Counted from the stretch's first letter, positions 1 to 9,841 are shown. The stretch is DNA of 64,000 nucleotides from Chromobacterium alticapitis (GCF_002924365.1 NZ_PQWB01000011.1:62001-126000), one strand, 5' to 3'. A program made the numbers and translations. The notes: generated by a model not told the origin, from the letters alone.

Positions 1-1
1 G

Positions 2-2104
2 CTGGTGTTTGATTACGACATCATCATGGATGGCCGCGAATTGCCGCAGCCAGTCAATTACGCGCTGGCGGCGATCCGTCCGCCGGCCAACTCGCCGCCC
101 ACGGACCCGGAGCTGCGGCCCTTCGTGGTGATAGACCCGCGGGCCGGCCACGGTCCCGGCATCGGCGGCTTCAAGATGGACAGCGAGATCGGCATTGCCT
201 TGCGCCAGGGCCATCCCTGTTACTTCGTGATGTTCTTTCCGGTGCCGGAGCCGGAGCAAACCATAGAGTGCGTGTGGCGGGCGGAGAGGGCCTTCCTGCG
301 CAAGGTGCGCGAACTGCATGCGGGCAATGCCGGCAAGCCCTTTGTCATCGGCAACTGCCAGGGCGGCTGGGCCCTGGCCATGGTGGCGGCGTCGGCGCCG
401 GAGGATGTCGGCCCCATTCTGCTCGCCGGCTCGCCCCTGTCCTACTGGGCCGGCGTGGCCGGCAAGAACCCGATGCGCTACCAGGGCGGCCTGCTGGGCG
501 GCACCTGGCTGGCCTCGCTGACCGGCGATCTCGGCCATGGCCAGTTCGACGGCGCGCACCTGGTTTCCAACTTCGAGCAGCTGGACCCAGCCAACACGTA
601 TTGGAAAAAGGGCTACCACCTGTACGCCAATGTAGACCAGGAGCGCGGGCGCTTTCTGGAGTTCGAGCGCTGGTGGGGCGGCCATTACTTGCTGAACAAA
701 GAGGAGATGGAGTGGATCAGCCAGAACCTGTTCGTCGGCAACCGGCTGAGCCGCAGCGAGGTGTATCTGGACGATGGCGCGGTGCGCATAGACCTCAGGC
801 AAATCCGTTCGCCCATCATCGTGTTCGCGTCCTGGGGCGACAACATCACGCCGCCGCAGCAGGCGCTGTACTGGATCGCCGACCTCTACAACAACGTGGA
901 GGACATCCGCAGCAACGAGCAGACCATAGTCTATTGCCTGCATGAGCAGATCGGCCACCTCGGCATCTTTGTCTCCGCCGGCGTCGCCAACAAGGAGCAC
1001 AGCGAGCTGGCCAGCGCGCTGGACTTGATAGACGTGCTGCCGCCCGGACTGTACGAGGCGGTGATCCTGGATACCTATCCGGAAACGCCGGGCCTGCAAT
1101 ATCTGCAAGGCCGCTACGTCATCCGTTTTGAGCCGCGCGAGCTTGACGACATCCTGGCGCTGGGCGATGGCCGCGACGGCGAACGCGCCTTCCAGGTGGT
1201 GAAGCGGGTGGCGGAGATGAACCAGCAGCTGTACGACAGCTTCGTTTCGCCGTGGCTGAAGGCCTGCACCACGCCGTGGACGGCGCATTTGCTGCGCGAA
1301 TCCCATCCCTCGCGCGTGGAGCGGCGCTGGTTCTCCAGCCGCAATCCCTGGCTGAGCGGCCTGCCGGAGTGGGCGGCCAAGGCCCGCGAAGCGCGGCGGC
1401 CCGTCGGCGAGGGCAATCTGTTCTGGCAGTGGCAGCAGACGGTGTCCGACTGGACCGCCAGCGTGCTGGACGGCTATCGCAGCCAGCGCGACGCGTTGAA
1501 GGAAATGACCTTCCGCGCGGTTTACGACGCGCCGCTGACCGCGGCCCTGGTGGGCCTGCATCCCAAGCGCACCTTGGTGCGCGGCTATCACGCGGGCTGG
1601 GAGCGCGACGAAATGCTGCGGCTGAAGAAGTTCGAGCTGGAGCAGCATTACTCCGAGGGCGGCGCGGTGGACGGCTTCTTGCGGCTGCTGATCTATGTCG
1701 CGATCGGCAACGGCGTGGTGGACGTGCGGCCGTTCAACGCGATACGGCGCGTGATGCAGGATACCGGCCTGGGCGAAGAGCTGACGCTGGAGGCGTTCAA
1801 GCAGGTGGTGCGGCGCCAGACCTGGCTGGTGCGCAACGACGAGAAGCGGGCGCTGGCCACGGTCAAGGACCTGCTGCCCACCGACCAGCAGCGCGAGATG
1901 GCGCTGGAGCTGGTGATGCTGCTGCTGTCGGCGGCCGGCCCCATCAGCGTGGACAAGCAGCAACGGCTGGGCCGCATGGCGCTGGCCATGGGCGTGTCCG
2001 GCTCGCGGCCGGAGGGCGCGCTGGCGGCATCCACGCTGCTGCAGCCCGAGCCGGCGAAGAAGCCGCGGGCCAGCCGCAGCCGCAAGTCCACCGCCGCCAA
2101 GTGA
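2..2104 (+). CDS. DUF3141 family protein (PHA-synthase-like alpha/beta hydrolase), 5' partial
   Basis: The reading frame is open at the left edge, so the true start lies outside the window; the first possible internal start is a GTG at 5. About 699 residues are visible. The segment GNCQGGWA (Cys about residue 118 counted from that GTG) is a nucleophile elbow with cysteine in place of serine, as in poly(3-hydroxyalkanoate) synthases, and the overall sequence fits the DUF3141 family. The C-terminus is Ala/Lys/Arg-rich ([11 protein letters not shown]), suggesting a flexible basic tail. VF530 follows on the same strand after 59 bases. The family's biochemical role is not established; PHA metabolism is an inference from the fold. 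Confidence 0.75.
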   Translation: MVFDYDIIMDGRELPQPVNYALAAIRPPANSPPTDPELRPFVVIDPRAGHGPGIGGFKMDSEIGIALRQGHPCYFVMFFPVPEPEQTIECVWRAERAFLRKVRELHAGNAGKPFVIGNCQGGWALAMVAASAPEDVGPILLAGSPLSYWAGVAGKNPMRYQGGLLGGTWLASLTGDLGHGQFDGAHLVSNFEQLDPANTYWKKGYHLYANVDQERGRFLEFERWWGGHYLLNKEEMEWISQNLFVGNRLSRSEVYLDDGAVRIDLRQIRSPIIVFASWGDNITPPQQALYWIADLYNNVEDIRSNEQTIVYCLHEQIGHLGIFVSAGVANKEHSELASALDLIDVLPPGLYEAVILDTYPETPGLQYLQGRYVIRFEPRELDDILALGDGRDGERAFQVVKRVAEMNQQLYDSFVSPWLKACTTPWTAHLLRESHPSRVERRWFSSRNPWLSGLPEWAAKAREARRPVGEGNLFWQWQQTVSDWTASVLDGYRSQRDALKEMTFRAVYDAPLTAALVGLHPKRTLVRGYHAGWERDEMLRLKKFELEQHYSEGGAVDGFLRLLIYVAIGNGVVDVRPFNAIRRVMQDTGLGEELTLEAFKQVVRRQTWLVRNDEKRALATVKDLLPTDQQREMALELVMLLLSAAGPISVDKQQRLGRMALAMGVSGSRPEGALAASTLLQPEPAKKPRASRSRKSTAAK

Positions 2105-2163
2105 CTTGGCCGGACCGCGCCGCGGGCTTACACTCGCGGCTTTGTTTTCGACAGGACGCGCGC

Positions 2164-2421
2164 ATGAAGACGCAGACGAATAATCCGACTCACGGCGTCA
2201 CGCTGGAAATGATGCTGAATCAATTGCAGGCGCATTATGGCTGGGAAGGCCTGGCGGACCGGATCGACATCCGCTGCTTCCGCCATGATCCCAGCATCAA
2301 GTCCAGCCTGGCGTTCCTGCGCCGCACGCCGTGGGCGCGCGCCAAGGTGGAGGAGTTGTTCGTCGAGATGCAGTCGCGGCCGGCGGACGCCAGGCCGCGG
2401 CTGTTCGCCAAAAAGCATTGA
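2164..2421 (+). CDS. VF530 family DNA-binding protein (DUF2132)
   Basis: This 85-residue protein matches the small VF530/DUF2132 family: an N-terminal [24 protein letters not shown] helix followed by [22 protein letters not shown] and a basic tail. The family is annotated as DNA-binding from a structural study of a Vibrio member; its cellular role is unknown. The ATG at 2164 was chosen because it begins the conserved domain; a longer frame reading in from 1252 overlaps the preceding gene and is a shadow. It sits between the DUF3141 gene and a DUF4337 membrane protein on the same strand and may be co-transcribed with them. Confidence 0.8.
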   Translation: MKTQTNNPTHGVTLEMMLNQLQAHYGWEGLADRIDIRCFRHDPSIKSSLAFLRRTPWARAKVEELFVEMQSRPADARPRLFAKKH

Positions 2422-2441
2422 ACGGCCATCAAGGAGGGAAT

Positions 2442-3011
2442 ATGGAAGTGGAAATCAGCGTGGAGGCGGAAAAGAAGCGCCTGAACAGCCTGGTGGCGAT
2501 GACGGTGGTGCTGTTGTCGGTGCTGATGGGCCTGGGCAAGCTGAAAGACGACAATATCGTGCAGACGCGGCAATTGCAGAAAGCGGACGCGGCCGACGCC
2601 TGGGCCGAATACCAGTCCAAAAAGATCAAGCTGCATCTGACCGAGGCCGGCTTGCGCCAGGCTGAGATGTTGGCCCTGGCCAACCCCGGCCGCGCGGACG
2701 CCTTGCTGCCGCAGCAGAACCAGCTCAAGCATGAGCTGCTGCGTTATCAGCAGGAGAGCCAGGCCTTGCAGCGCAAGGCGGAATCCAAGGAGCGGGGCAT
2801 GGAGTCGCTGAACGCGCGGCACGACCTGTTCGACATCAGCGACGCGGCGCTGTCCATCGCGGTGGCGTGCGCGGCTGTGGCGGCGCTGTCGGCCAATCTG
2901 CTGCCCCTGTTCGCCGCCTGGGCCTTCGGCGGCGTCGGCGTCCTGTTCTGGCTGGCCGGTTTCGCCGGCTGGAACCTGCGCATCGAATGGCTGGTGGCGC
3001 TGCTGGGCTGA
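2442..3011 (+). CDS. DUF4337-like membrane protein
   Basis: This 189-residue protein has one hydrophobic segment near residues 17-33, a charged helical middle with heptad-like Leu/Gln/Lys content (about 40-125), and two C-terminal membrane segments (about 133-160 and 163-188). That layout fits the DUF4337 family, predicted inner-membrane proteins of unknown function. The start ATG follows a strong AAGGAGGG ribosome site at 2431. It begins 20 bases after the VF530 stop, so co-transcription is likely. No catalytic motif is visible. Confidence 0.65.
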   Translation: MEVEISVEAEKKRLNSLVAMTVVLLSVLMGLGKLKDDNIVQTRQLQKADAADAWAEYQSKKIKLHLTEAGLRQAEMLALANPGRADALLPQQNQLKHELLRYQQESQALQRKAESKERGMESLNARHDLFDISDAALSIAVACAAVAALSANLLPLFAAWAFGGVGVLFWLAGFAGWNLRIEWLVALLG

Positions 3012-3109
3012 TGGCAAGCCCCTGGCATGGCCGGGGTTGCAATGCGCATGATTTTGGCCCAGGCTGGGCGGGTTTGCGGTGAATCCCATCCTTTGCGAGG
3101 AGTCATGAG

Positions 3110-3718
3110 ATGAAACTGTATTACTCGTCCGGCGCTTGTTCGCTGGCTTCCCATATCGCGCTGAGCGCCAGCGGCCTGCCGTTCACCCTCGAAAAGGTGA
3201 ATCTGCGCGCCAACCCGCATACCACCGCCGACGGTGTAGACTACGCCGCCATCAATCCCAAGGGCTATGTGCCGGCCTTGCGGCTGGACAATGGTGAGTT
3301 GCTGACCGAGGGCGCGGCCATCCTGCAATACATCGCCGACCAAGCACCGGAAAAGCAGCTGGCGCCGGCCAATGGCACGCTGGAGCGCTATCGCCTGCAA
3401 GAGTGGCTGAACTTCATCGCCACCGAGGTCCACAAGAACTTTTCGCCTATGTTCTTCGGCAAGACCGAGGAGGTCAAGGACGATGCCTGGGCGCGTTTGC
3501 AGCCGCGCTTGGCGCTATTGCAGCAGCGTTTGGAAGCCTCGCCTTATCTATTGGGCGAGCCGTTCAGCGTGGCCGACGCCTATTTGTTCACCTGCCTGTG
3601 CTGGACGCAATACGTACAACGCTCGTTGGCGGACTATCCCGCGCTGCTGGCCTTCCAGAAGCGCGTGGCGGAGTTGCCGGCGGTGCAGCAGGCGCTGAAG
3701 GCGGAAGACCTGATCTGA
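3110..3718 (+). CDS. Glutathione S-transferase, beta class
   Basis: This 202-residue cytosolic protein has an N-terminal thioredoxin-like half and a helical C-terminal half. MKLYYSSGACSLASHI places a cysteine at residue 10, the catalytic/glutathione-binding position of bacterial beta-class GSTs. The central LTEGAAILQYIAD segment is the usual glutathione-binding region. Likely role: glutathione conjugation or thiol exchange with electrophiles. A second beta-class GST lies at 15355-15969 and is clearly related. An intrinsic terminator follows at 3742-3766. Confidence 0.88.
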   Translation: MKLYYSSGACSLASHIALSASGLPFTLEKVNLRANPHTTADGVDYAAINPKGYVPALRLDNGELLTEGAAILQYIADQAPEKQLAPANGTLERYRLQEWLNFIATEVHKNFSPMFFGKTEEVKDDAWARLQPRLALLQQRLEASPYLLGEPFSVADAYLFTCLCWTQYVQRSLADYPALLAFQKRVAELPAVQQALKAEDLI

Positions 3719-3741
3719 AGCGCTGATTTGCGCGGCGCATG

Positions 3742-3766
3742 ATGCCCGGTTTTGCCGGGCATTTTT
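3742..3766 (+). terminator. Intrinsic terminator after GST gene
   Basis: An 8-bp stem ATGCCCGG / CCGGGCAT with a five-base loop is followed by a run of T. It lies 24 bases after the GST stop and isolates that gene from the downstream MazG-like gene. Confidence 0.8.
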
Positions 3767-3789
3767 GTTGCCGGCGCGCAGCGCTTTGA

Positions 3790-3805
3790 TGTTCCACGTG
3801 AAACC
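3790..3805 (+). other. parS-like ParB-binding site 1
   Basis: TGTTCCACGTGAAACC matches the bacterial parS consensus TGTTTCACGTGAAACA at 14 of 16 positions and keeps the CACGTG core. It is intergenic, just ahead of the MazG-like gene. One of six such sites in this window. Confidence 0.7.
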
Positions 3806-3817
3806 GGAAGAGACAGT

Positions 3818-4150
3818 ATGGATGACAAGACTTTGCTTGATACCAGCGGCCTGACCGCCGCGCTGCAGCGCTTCGCCGACGAGCGGGATTGGAACCGCCA
3901 CCATTCGCCGCGCAACCTGATGTTGGCCCTGGTCGGCGAGGTGGGCGAGCTGGCTGAGATCTTCCAGTGGCTGGACGACGACGCGGCGATGCGGCTGCGC
4001 GACGATCCGGCCCGCTTTACCCATTTGCAAGAGGAAATCGCCGACGTGCTGCTGTATCTGACCCGGTTGGCGATGGTGACCGGCGTGGATTTGAATCAGG
4101 CGGTTCGGGACAAGATGGTCAAGAACGCGATCAAATACCCGGTGCCGTGA
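3818..4150 (+). CDS. MazG-like nucleotide pyrophosphohydrolase
   Basis: This 110-residue all-alpha NTP pyrophosphatase carries both halves of the MazG metal site: EVGELAE (about residues 33-39) and EEIADVLLYL (about 69-78), the ExxE...ExxD pattern that binds Mg2+. Proteins of this size (RS21-C6/MazG-like) hydrolyse nucleoside triphosphates, often non-canonical dNTPs, to monophosphates. The ATG at 3818 is preceded by GGAAGAGA; the frame extends further upstream without a better start. A parS-like site lies in its 5' leader. Confidence 0.85.
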   Translation: MDDKTLLDTSGLTAALQRFADERDWNRHHSPRNLMLALVGEVGELAEIFQWLDDDAAMRLRDDPARFTHLQEEIADVLLYLTRLAMVTGVDLNQAVRDKMVKNAIKYPVP

Positions 4151-4198
4151 GCGCTGCGCTATAGTGCCGAGGTGGCACCGGCGGCAAGGAAGCGGTAG

Positions 4199-4933
4199 AT
4201 GAGCGCGACAGAGCAGCAACTGCAGTATCTGCGACAACTGATAGACGACGCCGGGCGCATCGCGGTGCTGACCGGGGCCGGCATGAGCACAGAGTCCGGC
4301 ATTCCGGATTTCCGTTCCGCCGACGGCCTGTGGTCGCGCGACATGAGCCTGGCCGACGCGGTTTCCGTGGACTACTTCCGCCGCGAGCCGATTGCCTTCT
4401 GGCAGGCGTTTCGCGACATCTTCCGCATCAAGCTGGTGGGCGGCTACTCGCCCAACGACGGCCACCGCTACCTGGCGGCGCTGGAGGCGGCAGGCAAGGA
4501 AGTGACCATCCTCACCCAGAACATAGACGGTCTGCATGGCCGCGCCGGCAACCAGCGCGTGCTCGAGCTGCACGGCACGCTGCTCTCCGCCAGCTGCCCC
4601 GCTTGCGAGACGCCGCATGCGCTGGACTATGTGCAACAACACGAGGTGCCGCCCTGCCGCCGTTGCGGCGCGGTATTGAAGCCGGACGTGGTGTTGTACG
4701 GCGAGGCGGTGCCGCTGATCGACGTCGCGTTCGAGGCGGCGCTGAACGCGGACCTGCTGTTGGTGATGGGTTCTTCGCTGGAAGTGTCCCCGGTCAACCT
4801 GATTCCGGTGGAGGCCATCCGCGCCGGCATTCCGTGCGCGTTGATCAATTACACGCCCACCCGTTTCGACGCTTTGTTCGATCTCTGCGTCCACGCCGGC
4901 ATCGGCGAAACCTGCCGCCGGCTGGCTGGCTGA
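4199..4933 (+). CDS. cobB: NAD-dependent protein deacylase (sirtuin, Sir2/CobB family)
   Basis: This 244-residue sirtuin removes acyl groups from lysines using NAD+. Visible motifs in order: [15 protein letters not shown] (26-40, NAD binding), TQNIDGLH (106-113), the catalytic His125 in LELHG, a four-cysteine zinc site (C133, C136, C153, C156), and [10 protein letters not shown] (191-200). All catalytic residues are present. AAGGAAG lies 8 bases before the ATG. The gene is followed by a decayed LysR fragment, so the downstream neighbour has been lost. Confidence 0.92.
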   Translation: MSATEQQLQYLRQLIDDAGRIAVLTGAGMSTESGIPDFRSADGLWSRDMSLADAVSVDYFRREPIAFWQAFRDIFRIKLVGGYSPNDGHRYLAALEAAGKEVTILTQNIDGLHGRAGNQRVLELHGTLLSASCPACETPHALDYVQQHEVPPCRRCGAVLKPDVVLYGEAVPLIDVAFEAALNADLLLVMGSSLEVSPVNLIPVEAIRAGIPCALINYTPTRFDALFDLCVHAGIGETCRRLAG

Positions 4934-4989
4934 ATCCCGCTTGCATGGTTGTTCTGCCGCGGCGGCGGTGTGCGGCGGCCGGCTGCGCA

Positions 4990-5105
4990 GGGGGCTGGCC
5001 GGCTGGGACACGCCGGGCCGGCCGGTTTACCTGCTGTATCCGAAAAAGACGCCGCAGCCGGCGAAGAGCCGCGCGCTGATAGGTTGCATCGACGGCTGGC
5101 TCGCC
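4990..5105 (+). pseudogene. C-terminal remnant of a LysR-type regulator
   Basis: Translation of this stretch reads GLAGWDTPGRPVYLLYPKKT and continues with AKSRALIGCIDGWLAA, the typical C-terminal end of LysR-family effector domains (W-PGRPVY-LYP, then an amphipathic final helix). No start codon, HTH or rest of the effector domain is present, and the frame reads on into a gene on the other strand. I read it as the surviving tail of a deleted regulator gene. Confidence 0.6.
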
Positions 5106-5130
5106 GCCTGCGGCGCGAGCGGAAGCGGTC

Positions 5131-5688
5131 TTATTGCGACGGCGGGAAGGCGCCGTCGTCCTGGCAGTTTTCCACTTTCAGATCATCCGGGCTGCTGTTG
5201 GGCACATAAACCTGGTTGACCGGCGACGGCGGGTAGTCCGGGTCCGGCGCGCAAGCGGCGCTCTGGCCGGTGCCCACCGCCACCTGAACGCCCGGCTTCA
5301 ACTGGCAGCGCACCACGTGGTTGAGCTGGCTCCACGACGGGCAGATGGCGTTGTCGGCGCGGTATTGCGCCACCGGGCCCTGCGGCTGGCTGAACGACCA
5401 CCAGCGGCCCATCTGCGAATTGGGCCGGGCATTGTCCCAAACCCGGTAGACGACGACGGCGGCGGCATTGGCGTCCTGCTGGTAGACCGCGCCTTCGCAC
5501 AGTCCGCCCTTGCCGGACGCGCCCAGCGCCTGGGTCAGCAGCGCGGCGTTTTGCGCGGCGCTCATGCCGGGGGGCGGCGGCATGACGCTGCCTATGCAGC
5601 CGGACGCGGCCATCTTGGCTGGCGGGTTGCTGGCGCAGGCGGCGAGGATGAGGGACAGTGAAGCCAGGATCAGACGGGTAGGGCGCAT
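5131..5688 (-). CDS. Putative lipoprotein of unknown function
   Basis: This 185-residue protein begins with a lipoprotein signal peptide (RLILASLSLILAAC; lipobox LAAC, lipidated Cys at residue 18). The mature part has several cysteines (about 31, 64, 115, 128, 145, 174) that could form disulfides in the periplasm, and a Pro-rich segment near the C-terminus. I do not recognise the family. Start: ATG 5688 behind GGAG. It is convergent with the LysR remnant and lies downstream of the DUF2059 gene on the same strand, 21 bases away, so the two may form one transcript. Confidence 0.65.
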   Translation of the reverse strand: MRPTRLILASLSLILAACASNPPAKMAASGCIGSVMPPPPGMSAAQNAALLTQALGASGKGGLCEGAVYQQDANAAAVVVYRVWDNARPNSQMGRWWSFSQPQGPVAQYRADNAICPSWSQLNHVVRCQLKPGVQVAVGTGQSAACAPDPDYPPSPVNQVYVPNSSPDDLKVENCQDDGAFPPSQ

Positions 5689-5709
5689 GGCGGGTCTCCG
5701 ACGGCGGCG

Positions 5710-6234
5710 TTAGTGGGCTTGTTCCTGCTTGAGTTGCTCCATCAGCGTTTGTATGCGCGGATGCAGATTGGCCTTCATGTCTTGCATCAGGATGGGCATG
5801 ATGCTGCTGGTGGACTGCGGCGCCAGAGCCAGTTGCTTCTGGCCGACCGGCGATTGGTAGAACGCGGCGATCTGGCGGATTTCATCGGCGGTGAAGTTGG
5901 TTTCATAGAAGCTAGCGATGTTGTCGAGCATGAGCCGGCGCAGCCGCGGCGAGGAGAAGTAGCCCGCCATTTCCTGTTGTATCTTGTCGAAGGCGGCCTG
6001 CGCTTGTTGCTTGCAGTCCGGCTTCGGGCCGCAGCCTTCGCGGTCTAGGTCGTTTTTGAATTGCTGCGCCAGCATCTGTCTCATTTGCGCCTGCATCTGG
6101 TCCAGGGTTTGATCGAAGCGCAGGGCGTCCAGCATTTGTTGTACGGCTTGATGGCGGGCGGCGTCCGCGGCGTGGCAGGGCGCGGCGGCGGCGCAGAAGA
6201 GAACGGCGCCGGCGAGGAGGGTCTTCAATTTCAT
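5710..6234 (-). CDS. DUF2059 domain periplasmic protein
   Basis: This 174-residue protein has a classic Sec signal peptide (KLKTLLAGAVLFCAAAAPCHA, cleavage after about residue 22). The mature part matches the DUF2059 region: YETNFTADEIRQIAAFYQSPVGQK followed by a helical C-terminus. The domain occurs in small exported proteins of unknown function. The N-terminal half is Gln/Met-rich and likely helical. The gene is transcribed toward the lipoprotein gene and is separated from the oxidoreductase gene by that gene's terminator. Confidence 0.75.
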   Translation of the reverse strand: MKLKTLLAGAVLFCAAAAPCHAADAARHQAVQQMLDALRFDQTLDQMQAQMRQMLAQQFKNDLDREGCGPKPDCKQQAQAAFDKIQQEMAGYFSSPRLRRLMLDNIASFYETNFTADEIRQIAAFYQSPVGQKQLALAPQSTSSIMPILMQDMKANLHPRIQTLMEQLKQEQAH

Positions 6235-6303
6235 GCCATGCTTTCTGAATGTGAAAATGACGCGCCATGCATGTTTGGCATGGCGCTTAGCTAGTAATAT
6301 GCC

Positions 6304-6331
6304 AAAAAAATAGCGCCGGCAAGCCGGCGCT
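6304..6331 (-). terminator. Intrinsic terminator of the indolepyruvate oxidoreductase gene
   Basis: On the minus strand a 9-bp perfect stem AGCGCCGGC / GCCGGCGCT with a two-base loop is followed by seven T (seven A at 6304-6310 on the plus strand). It lies 25 bases past the stop of the minus-strand gene. Confidence 0.85.
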
Positions 6332-6355
6332 CAACACTGTGGAAATTTATGCGGT

Positions 6356-9300
6356 TCAGGCCACGGCGGACTTGGCGGCTGGTTTGCCTGCCGCGGCGGG
6401 CTTGCCCAGCAGCTCGGATTGGCGCGATTTGGCCTGCCGGTAATTGGCCAGCTTGATGTGGCCGAAGCCGCGCACGCCTTCCCAGGTCTTGATCCACTCT
6501 ACCGCCTGCGGCAGATCGGCCAGGCTCAGCTTGGCCAGCACGGCGGGCAGCTCGCGCTCGAATTCGGCGATCAGCTGCCGCTCCAGCTTGCGGTCTTCCT
6601 GCAGCGCGAACGGGTCGAGGGCGGAGCCGCGCAGGAAGCGCAGCTTGGCCAGCAGCTTCATCGCCGGCATCAGCCAGGCGCCGATGGCGATCTTGCGCGG
6701 CTTGCCGCCGGTGAGCCAGGCCACGCCGATGTGGAAGCGCAGCTTGTAGTCGCCTTCGAACTGGGCGGCCACTTCGCGCTCGAACTCGCCGTCGCTGTAC
6801 AGCCGCGCCACTTCGTACTCGTCCTTGTAGGCCAGCAGGTGGTAGTAGACGCGCGCCGCGGCCAGGGTCAGCGCCGTGCTGCCCGGGTTGATCGCTTCCT
6901 CGGCCTGCTTCACCTGTTGCACCAGCGCCTTGTAGCGTTCGGCCAGCGCTTCGTTCTGGTAGGCGGCCAGCAGGGTAGAGCGGTGATGGACCACGCCCTC
7001 CGGCGTTTCGCGCGGCACGAAAGCGACTACGGCGCTCGGCGTCACCAAGGCCTCTACTCGGGCTTGGTCGTGCGCCGCGTGGCGGCCCCAGCTGAAAGCG
7101 TCCTGGTTGAACTTGACTGCGGCGCCGTTCAGCCGCACCGCTTCCATGATGGCTTCCAGCGAAACCGGCACCAGGCCCTTTTGCCAGGCGTAGCCGAGCA
7201 TGAACATATTGCTGGCGATGGCGTCGCCCATCAGCGCGGTGGCCAGCTTGTTGGCGTTCACCTCGTTGAAGCGGCCGGCGCCGACGGATTCGACGATGGC
7301 GTCCTTCATGGCCTTGGCCGGGAAGCGCAGGTCCGGGTTCTTCAGGAAGCCGCTGGTCGGCGATTCATAGTTGTTGACGATGACGTGGCTGAAGCCCTCG
7401 CGCATCTTGGCCAGCGCTTCCTCGGCGGCGGTCACCACCAGGTCGCAGCCCAGCACCAGGTTAGCGTCGCCGGCGGCGATGCGCACCGCGTGCAGTTTTT
7501 CCTGGCTGTCGGCGATGCGCACGTGCGACCACACCGAGCCGCCCTTTTGCGCCAGGCCCGCCATGTCCAGCACGGTCACGCCCTTGTTGTCGAGGTAAGC
7601 CGCCATGCCCAGCACCTGGCCGATGGTGACCACGCCGGTGCCGCCGACGCCGGTGACCATGATGCCGAACGGCTCGTGCAGGGACGGAATCTTCGGCTCC
7701 GGCAGGGCCGGCATCTTGGCCAGGTCGGCGCTGGCGCCGGCCGGCTTCTTCAGCTTGCCGCCTTCCACCGTGACGAAACTGGGGCAGAAGCCCTCGACAC
7801 AGGAGTAATCCTTGTTGCAGCTGGATTGGTCGATCTTGCGCTTGCGCCCCAGCGGCGTTTCCTGCGGCAGCACCGACAGGCAGCCGGACTTCTTGCTGCA
7901 GTCGCCGCAGCCTTCGCACACGCGCTCGTTGATGAAGGCGCGCTTGGCCGGGTCGGGGAACTCGCCGCGCTTGCGGCGGCGGCGTTTTTCCGCGGCGCAG
8001 GTCTGGTCGTGGATCAGGATGGTCACGCCCTCGGTCTCGCGCAGCTCTCGCTGCACGCGGTCCAGCTCGCGGCGATGGAACACGTCTATGCCGGAGGCCA
8101 GGCCCTGGACGTTCTGGTACTTGTCCGGATCGTCGCTGGTGATCACGATGCGCTTGACGCCTTCCGCCGCCAGCTGGCGCGTCATCATCGGCACGTCCAG
8201 GTAGCCGTCCACGTGCTGGCCGCCGGTCATGGCCACCGCGTCGTTGTACAGGATCTTGTAGGTGATGTTGACTTTGCCGGCCACCGCGGCGCGGATGGCC
8301 AGGATGCCGGAGTGGAAGTAGGTGCCGTCGCCCAGGTTGGTGAAGATGTGCTTGGTGGTGGTGAACGGCGCCTGGCCCAGCCAGGTGATGCCCTCGCCGC
8401 CCATCTGGGTGAAGGTCTTGGTGTTTTCCGGCGTGATCCAGTGCGCCATGTAGTGGCAACCGATGCCGGCCACGGCGCGGCTGCCTTCCGGCAGCTTGGT
8501 GGAGGTGTTGTGCGGGCAGCCGGAGCAGTAATGCGGCACGCGGGCGATGGATTCGCGCGGCTGCACCAGCTGCGCTTCCTTATCGTCGTAGAACTTCAGC
8601 CTGTCGTGGATGACCGGGCTGTCGTAGATCAGCGCCAGCCGGCTGGCGATGGCGCGAGCGATCATGGCCGGGGTCAGCTCGCCGGCGGCCGGCAGCAGCC
8701 AGTCGCCATGCGGCAGCGCCCATTCGCCCTTTTCGGCGAACTTGCCCACCACGCGCGGGCGCACGTCGTCGCGCCAGTTGTACAGCTGTTCCTTCAGCTG
8801 GTATTCGATGATCTGGCGCTTTTCTTCGATGACCAGGATTTCCTCCAGGCCCTCGGCGAAGTGGCGCACGCCTTCCGGCTCCAGCGGCCACACCATGCCC
8901 ACCTTGAAGATGCGCAGGCCGATTTCGGCCGCCTGCGCCTCGCTGATGCCGAGGTCGTCCAGCGCCTGCATCACGTCTAGGTAGCTCTTGCCGCAGGTGA
9001 TGATGCCAAGGCGCGGCTTGGGCGAATCCAGCATCACGCGGTTGAGCTTGTTTTCGCGGGCATAGGCCAGCGCGGCGTACAGGCGATGGTGCAGCACGCG
9101 CTTTTCCTGGGCCAGCGGGGTGTCCGGCCAGCGGATGTTCAGGCCGTCCTCGGGAATCGGGAAGTCCTTGGGAATCTTGAATTCGAAGCGTTCCGGCGAG
9201 ATGTCGACGATGGCCGAGCTTTCCACGGTGTCGGTGATGGCCTTGATCGCCACCCAGCAGCCGGAGTAACGGCTCATCGCCCAGCCGTGCAGGCCCAGGT

Positions 9301-9841
9301 CCAGCACTTCCTGCACGCCGGACGGGGACAACACTGGGATCATGCTGGCGGCCAGGATGTGGTCGGACTGGTGCGGGAAGGTGGACGACTTGGCCGCGTG
9401 GTCGTCGCCGCAGACCAGCAGCACGCCGCCGTGCTTGCTGGTGCCGGCCACGTTGCCGTGCTTGATCACGTCGCCGGAGCGGTCCACGCCGGGGCCTTTG
9501 CCGTACCACATCGAGTAGACGCCGTCGTACTTGGCGCCTTCGAACATATTGACTTGCTGGGTGCCCCAGATGGCGGTGGCGGCCAGGTCTTCGTTGAGGC
9601 CGGGGTGGAACACCACCTTGTGGGCGTCCAGGTGCTTCTTGGCCTTCATCATGGTCTGGTCGACGTTGCCCAGAGGCGAGCCGCGGTAGCCGGTCACGTA
9701 GCCGGCGGTGTTCAGACCGGCGGCCTGGTCCAGTTGATTCTGCAGCATGGGCAGGCGCACCAGCGCCTGAATGCCTGTCATCAGTACCTGGCCGGTGGGG
9801 GCGGTGTATTTTTCTTCCAGGTCTGCATGGCGGATTGACAT
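6356..9841 (-). CDS. Indolepyruvate:ferredoxin oxidoreductase, fused alpha/beta subunits
   Basis: This 1161-residue fusion carries the two subunits (IorA+IorB) of an enzyme that oxidatively decarboxylates aryl or branched 2-oxoacids to acyl-CoA, passing electrons to ferredoxin. In order: N-terminal pyrimidine-binding region (TGIQALVRLP, GYRGSPLG), a TPP domain (about 450-620) with GIGCHYMAHWI, a ferredoxin-like cysteine cluster (CEGCGDC, SSCNKDYSCVEGFCP, about 640-690), and the gamma-type domain starting GIMVTGVGGTGVVTIGQVL. Start ATG 9841 follows AGGAGGAG. Likely role: catabolism of aromatic or branched-chain 2-oxoacids. It is divergent from rarD across a promoter region with a palindromic operator candidate. 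Confidence 0.92.
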   Translation of the reverse strand: MSIRHADLEEKYTAPTGQVLMTGIQALVRLPMLQNQLDQAAGLNTAGYVTGYRGSPLGNVDQTMMKAKKHLDAHKVVFHPGLNEDLAATAIWGTQQVNMFEGAKYDGVYSMWYGKGPGVDRSGDVIKHGNVAGTSKHGGVLLVCGDDHAAKSSTFPHQSDHILAASMIPVLSPSGVQEVLDLGLHGWAMSRYSGCWVAIKAITDTVESSAIVDISPERFEFKIPKDFPIPEDGLNIRWPDTPLAQEKRVLHHRLYAALAYARENKLNRVMLDSPKPRLGIITCGKSYLDVMQALDDLGISEAQAAEIGLRIFKVGMVWPLEPEGVRHFAEGLEEILVIEEKRQIIEYQLKEQLYNWRDDVRPRVVGKFAEKGEWALPHGDWLLPAAGELTPAMIARAIASRLALIYDSPVIHDRLKFYDDKEAQLVQPRESIARVPHYCSGCPHNTSTKLPEGSRAVAGIGCHYMAHWITPENTKTFTQMGGEGITWLGQAPFTTTKHIFTNLGDGTYFHSGILAIRAAVAGKVNITYKILYNDAVAMTGGQHVDGYLDVPMMTRQLAAEGVKRIVITSDDPDKYQNVQGLASGIDVFHRRELDRVQRELRETEGVTILIHDQTCAAEKRRRRKRGEFPDPAKRAFINERVCEGCGDCSKKSGCLSVLPQETPLGRKRKIDQSSCNKDYSCVEGFCPSFVTVEGGKLKKPAGASADLAKMPALPEPKIPSLHEPFGIMVTGVGGTGVVTIGQVLGMAAYLDNKGVTVLDMAGLAQKGGSVWSHVRIADSQEKLHAVRIAAGDANLVLGCDLVVTAAEEALAKMREGFSHVIVNNYESPTSGFLKNPDLRFPAKAMKDAIVESVGAGRFNEVNANKLATALMGDAIASNMFMLGYAWQKGLVPVSLEAIMEAVRLNGAAVKFNQDAFSWGRHAAHDQARVEALVTPSAVVAFVPRETPEGVVHHRSTLLAAYQNEALAERYKALVQQVKQAEEAINPGSTALTLAAARVYYHLLAYKDEYEVARLYSDGEFEREVAAQFEGDYKLRFHIGVAWLTGGKPRKIAIGAWLMPAMKLLAKLRFLRGSALDPFALQEDRKLERQLIAEFERELPAVLAKLSLADLPQAVEWIKTWEGVRGFGHIKLANYRQAKSRQSELLGKPAAAGKPAAKSAVA

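Noticed and set aside
6419-8980. An 853-codon open frame opposite the indolepyruvate oxidoreductase gene
   Set aside because: It mirrors the codon bias of the oxidoreductase gene, has low-complexity His/Gln/Arg/Ala content and no recognisable domain; a shadow of high-GC coding DNA.
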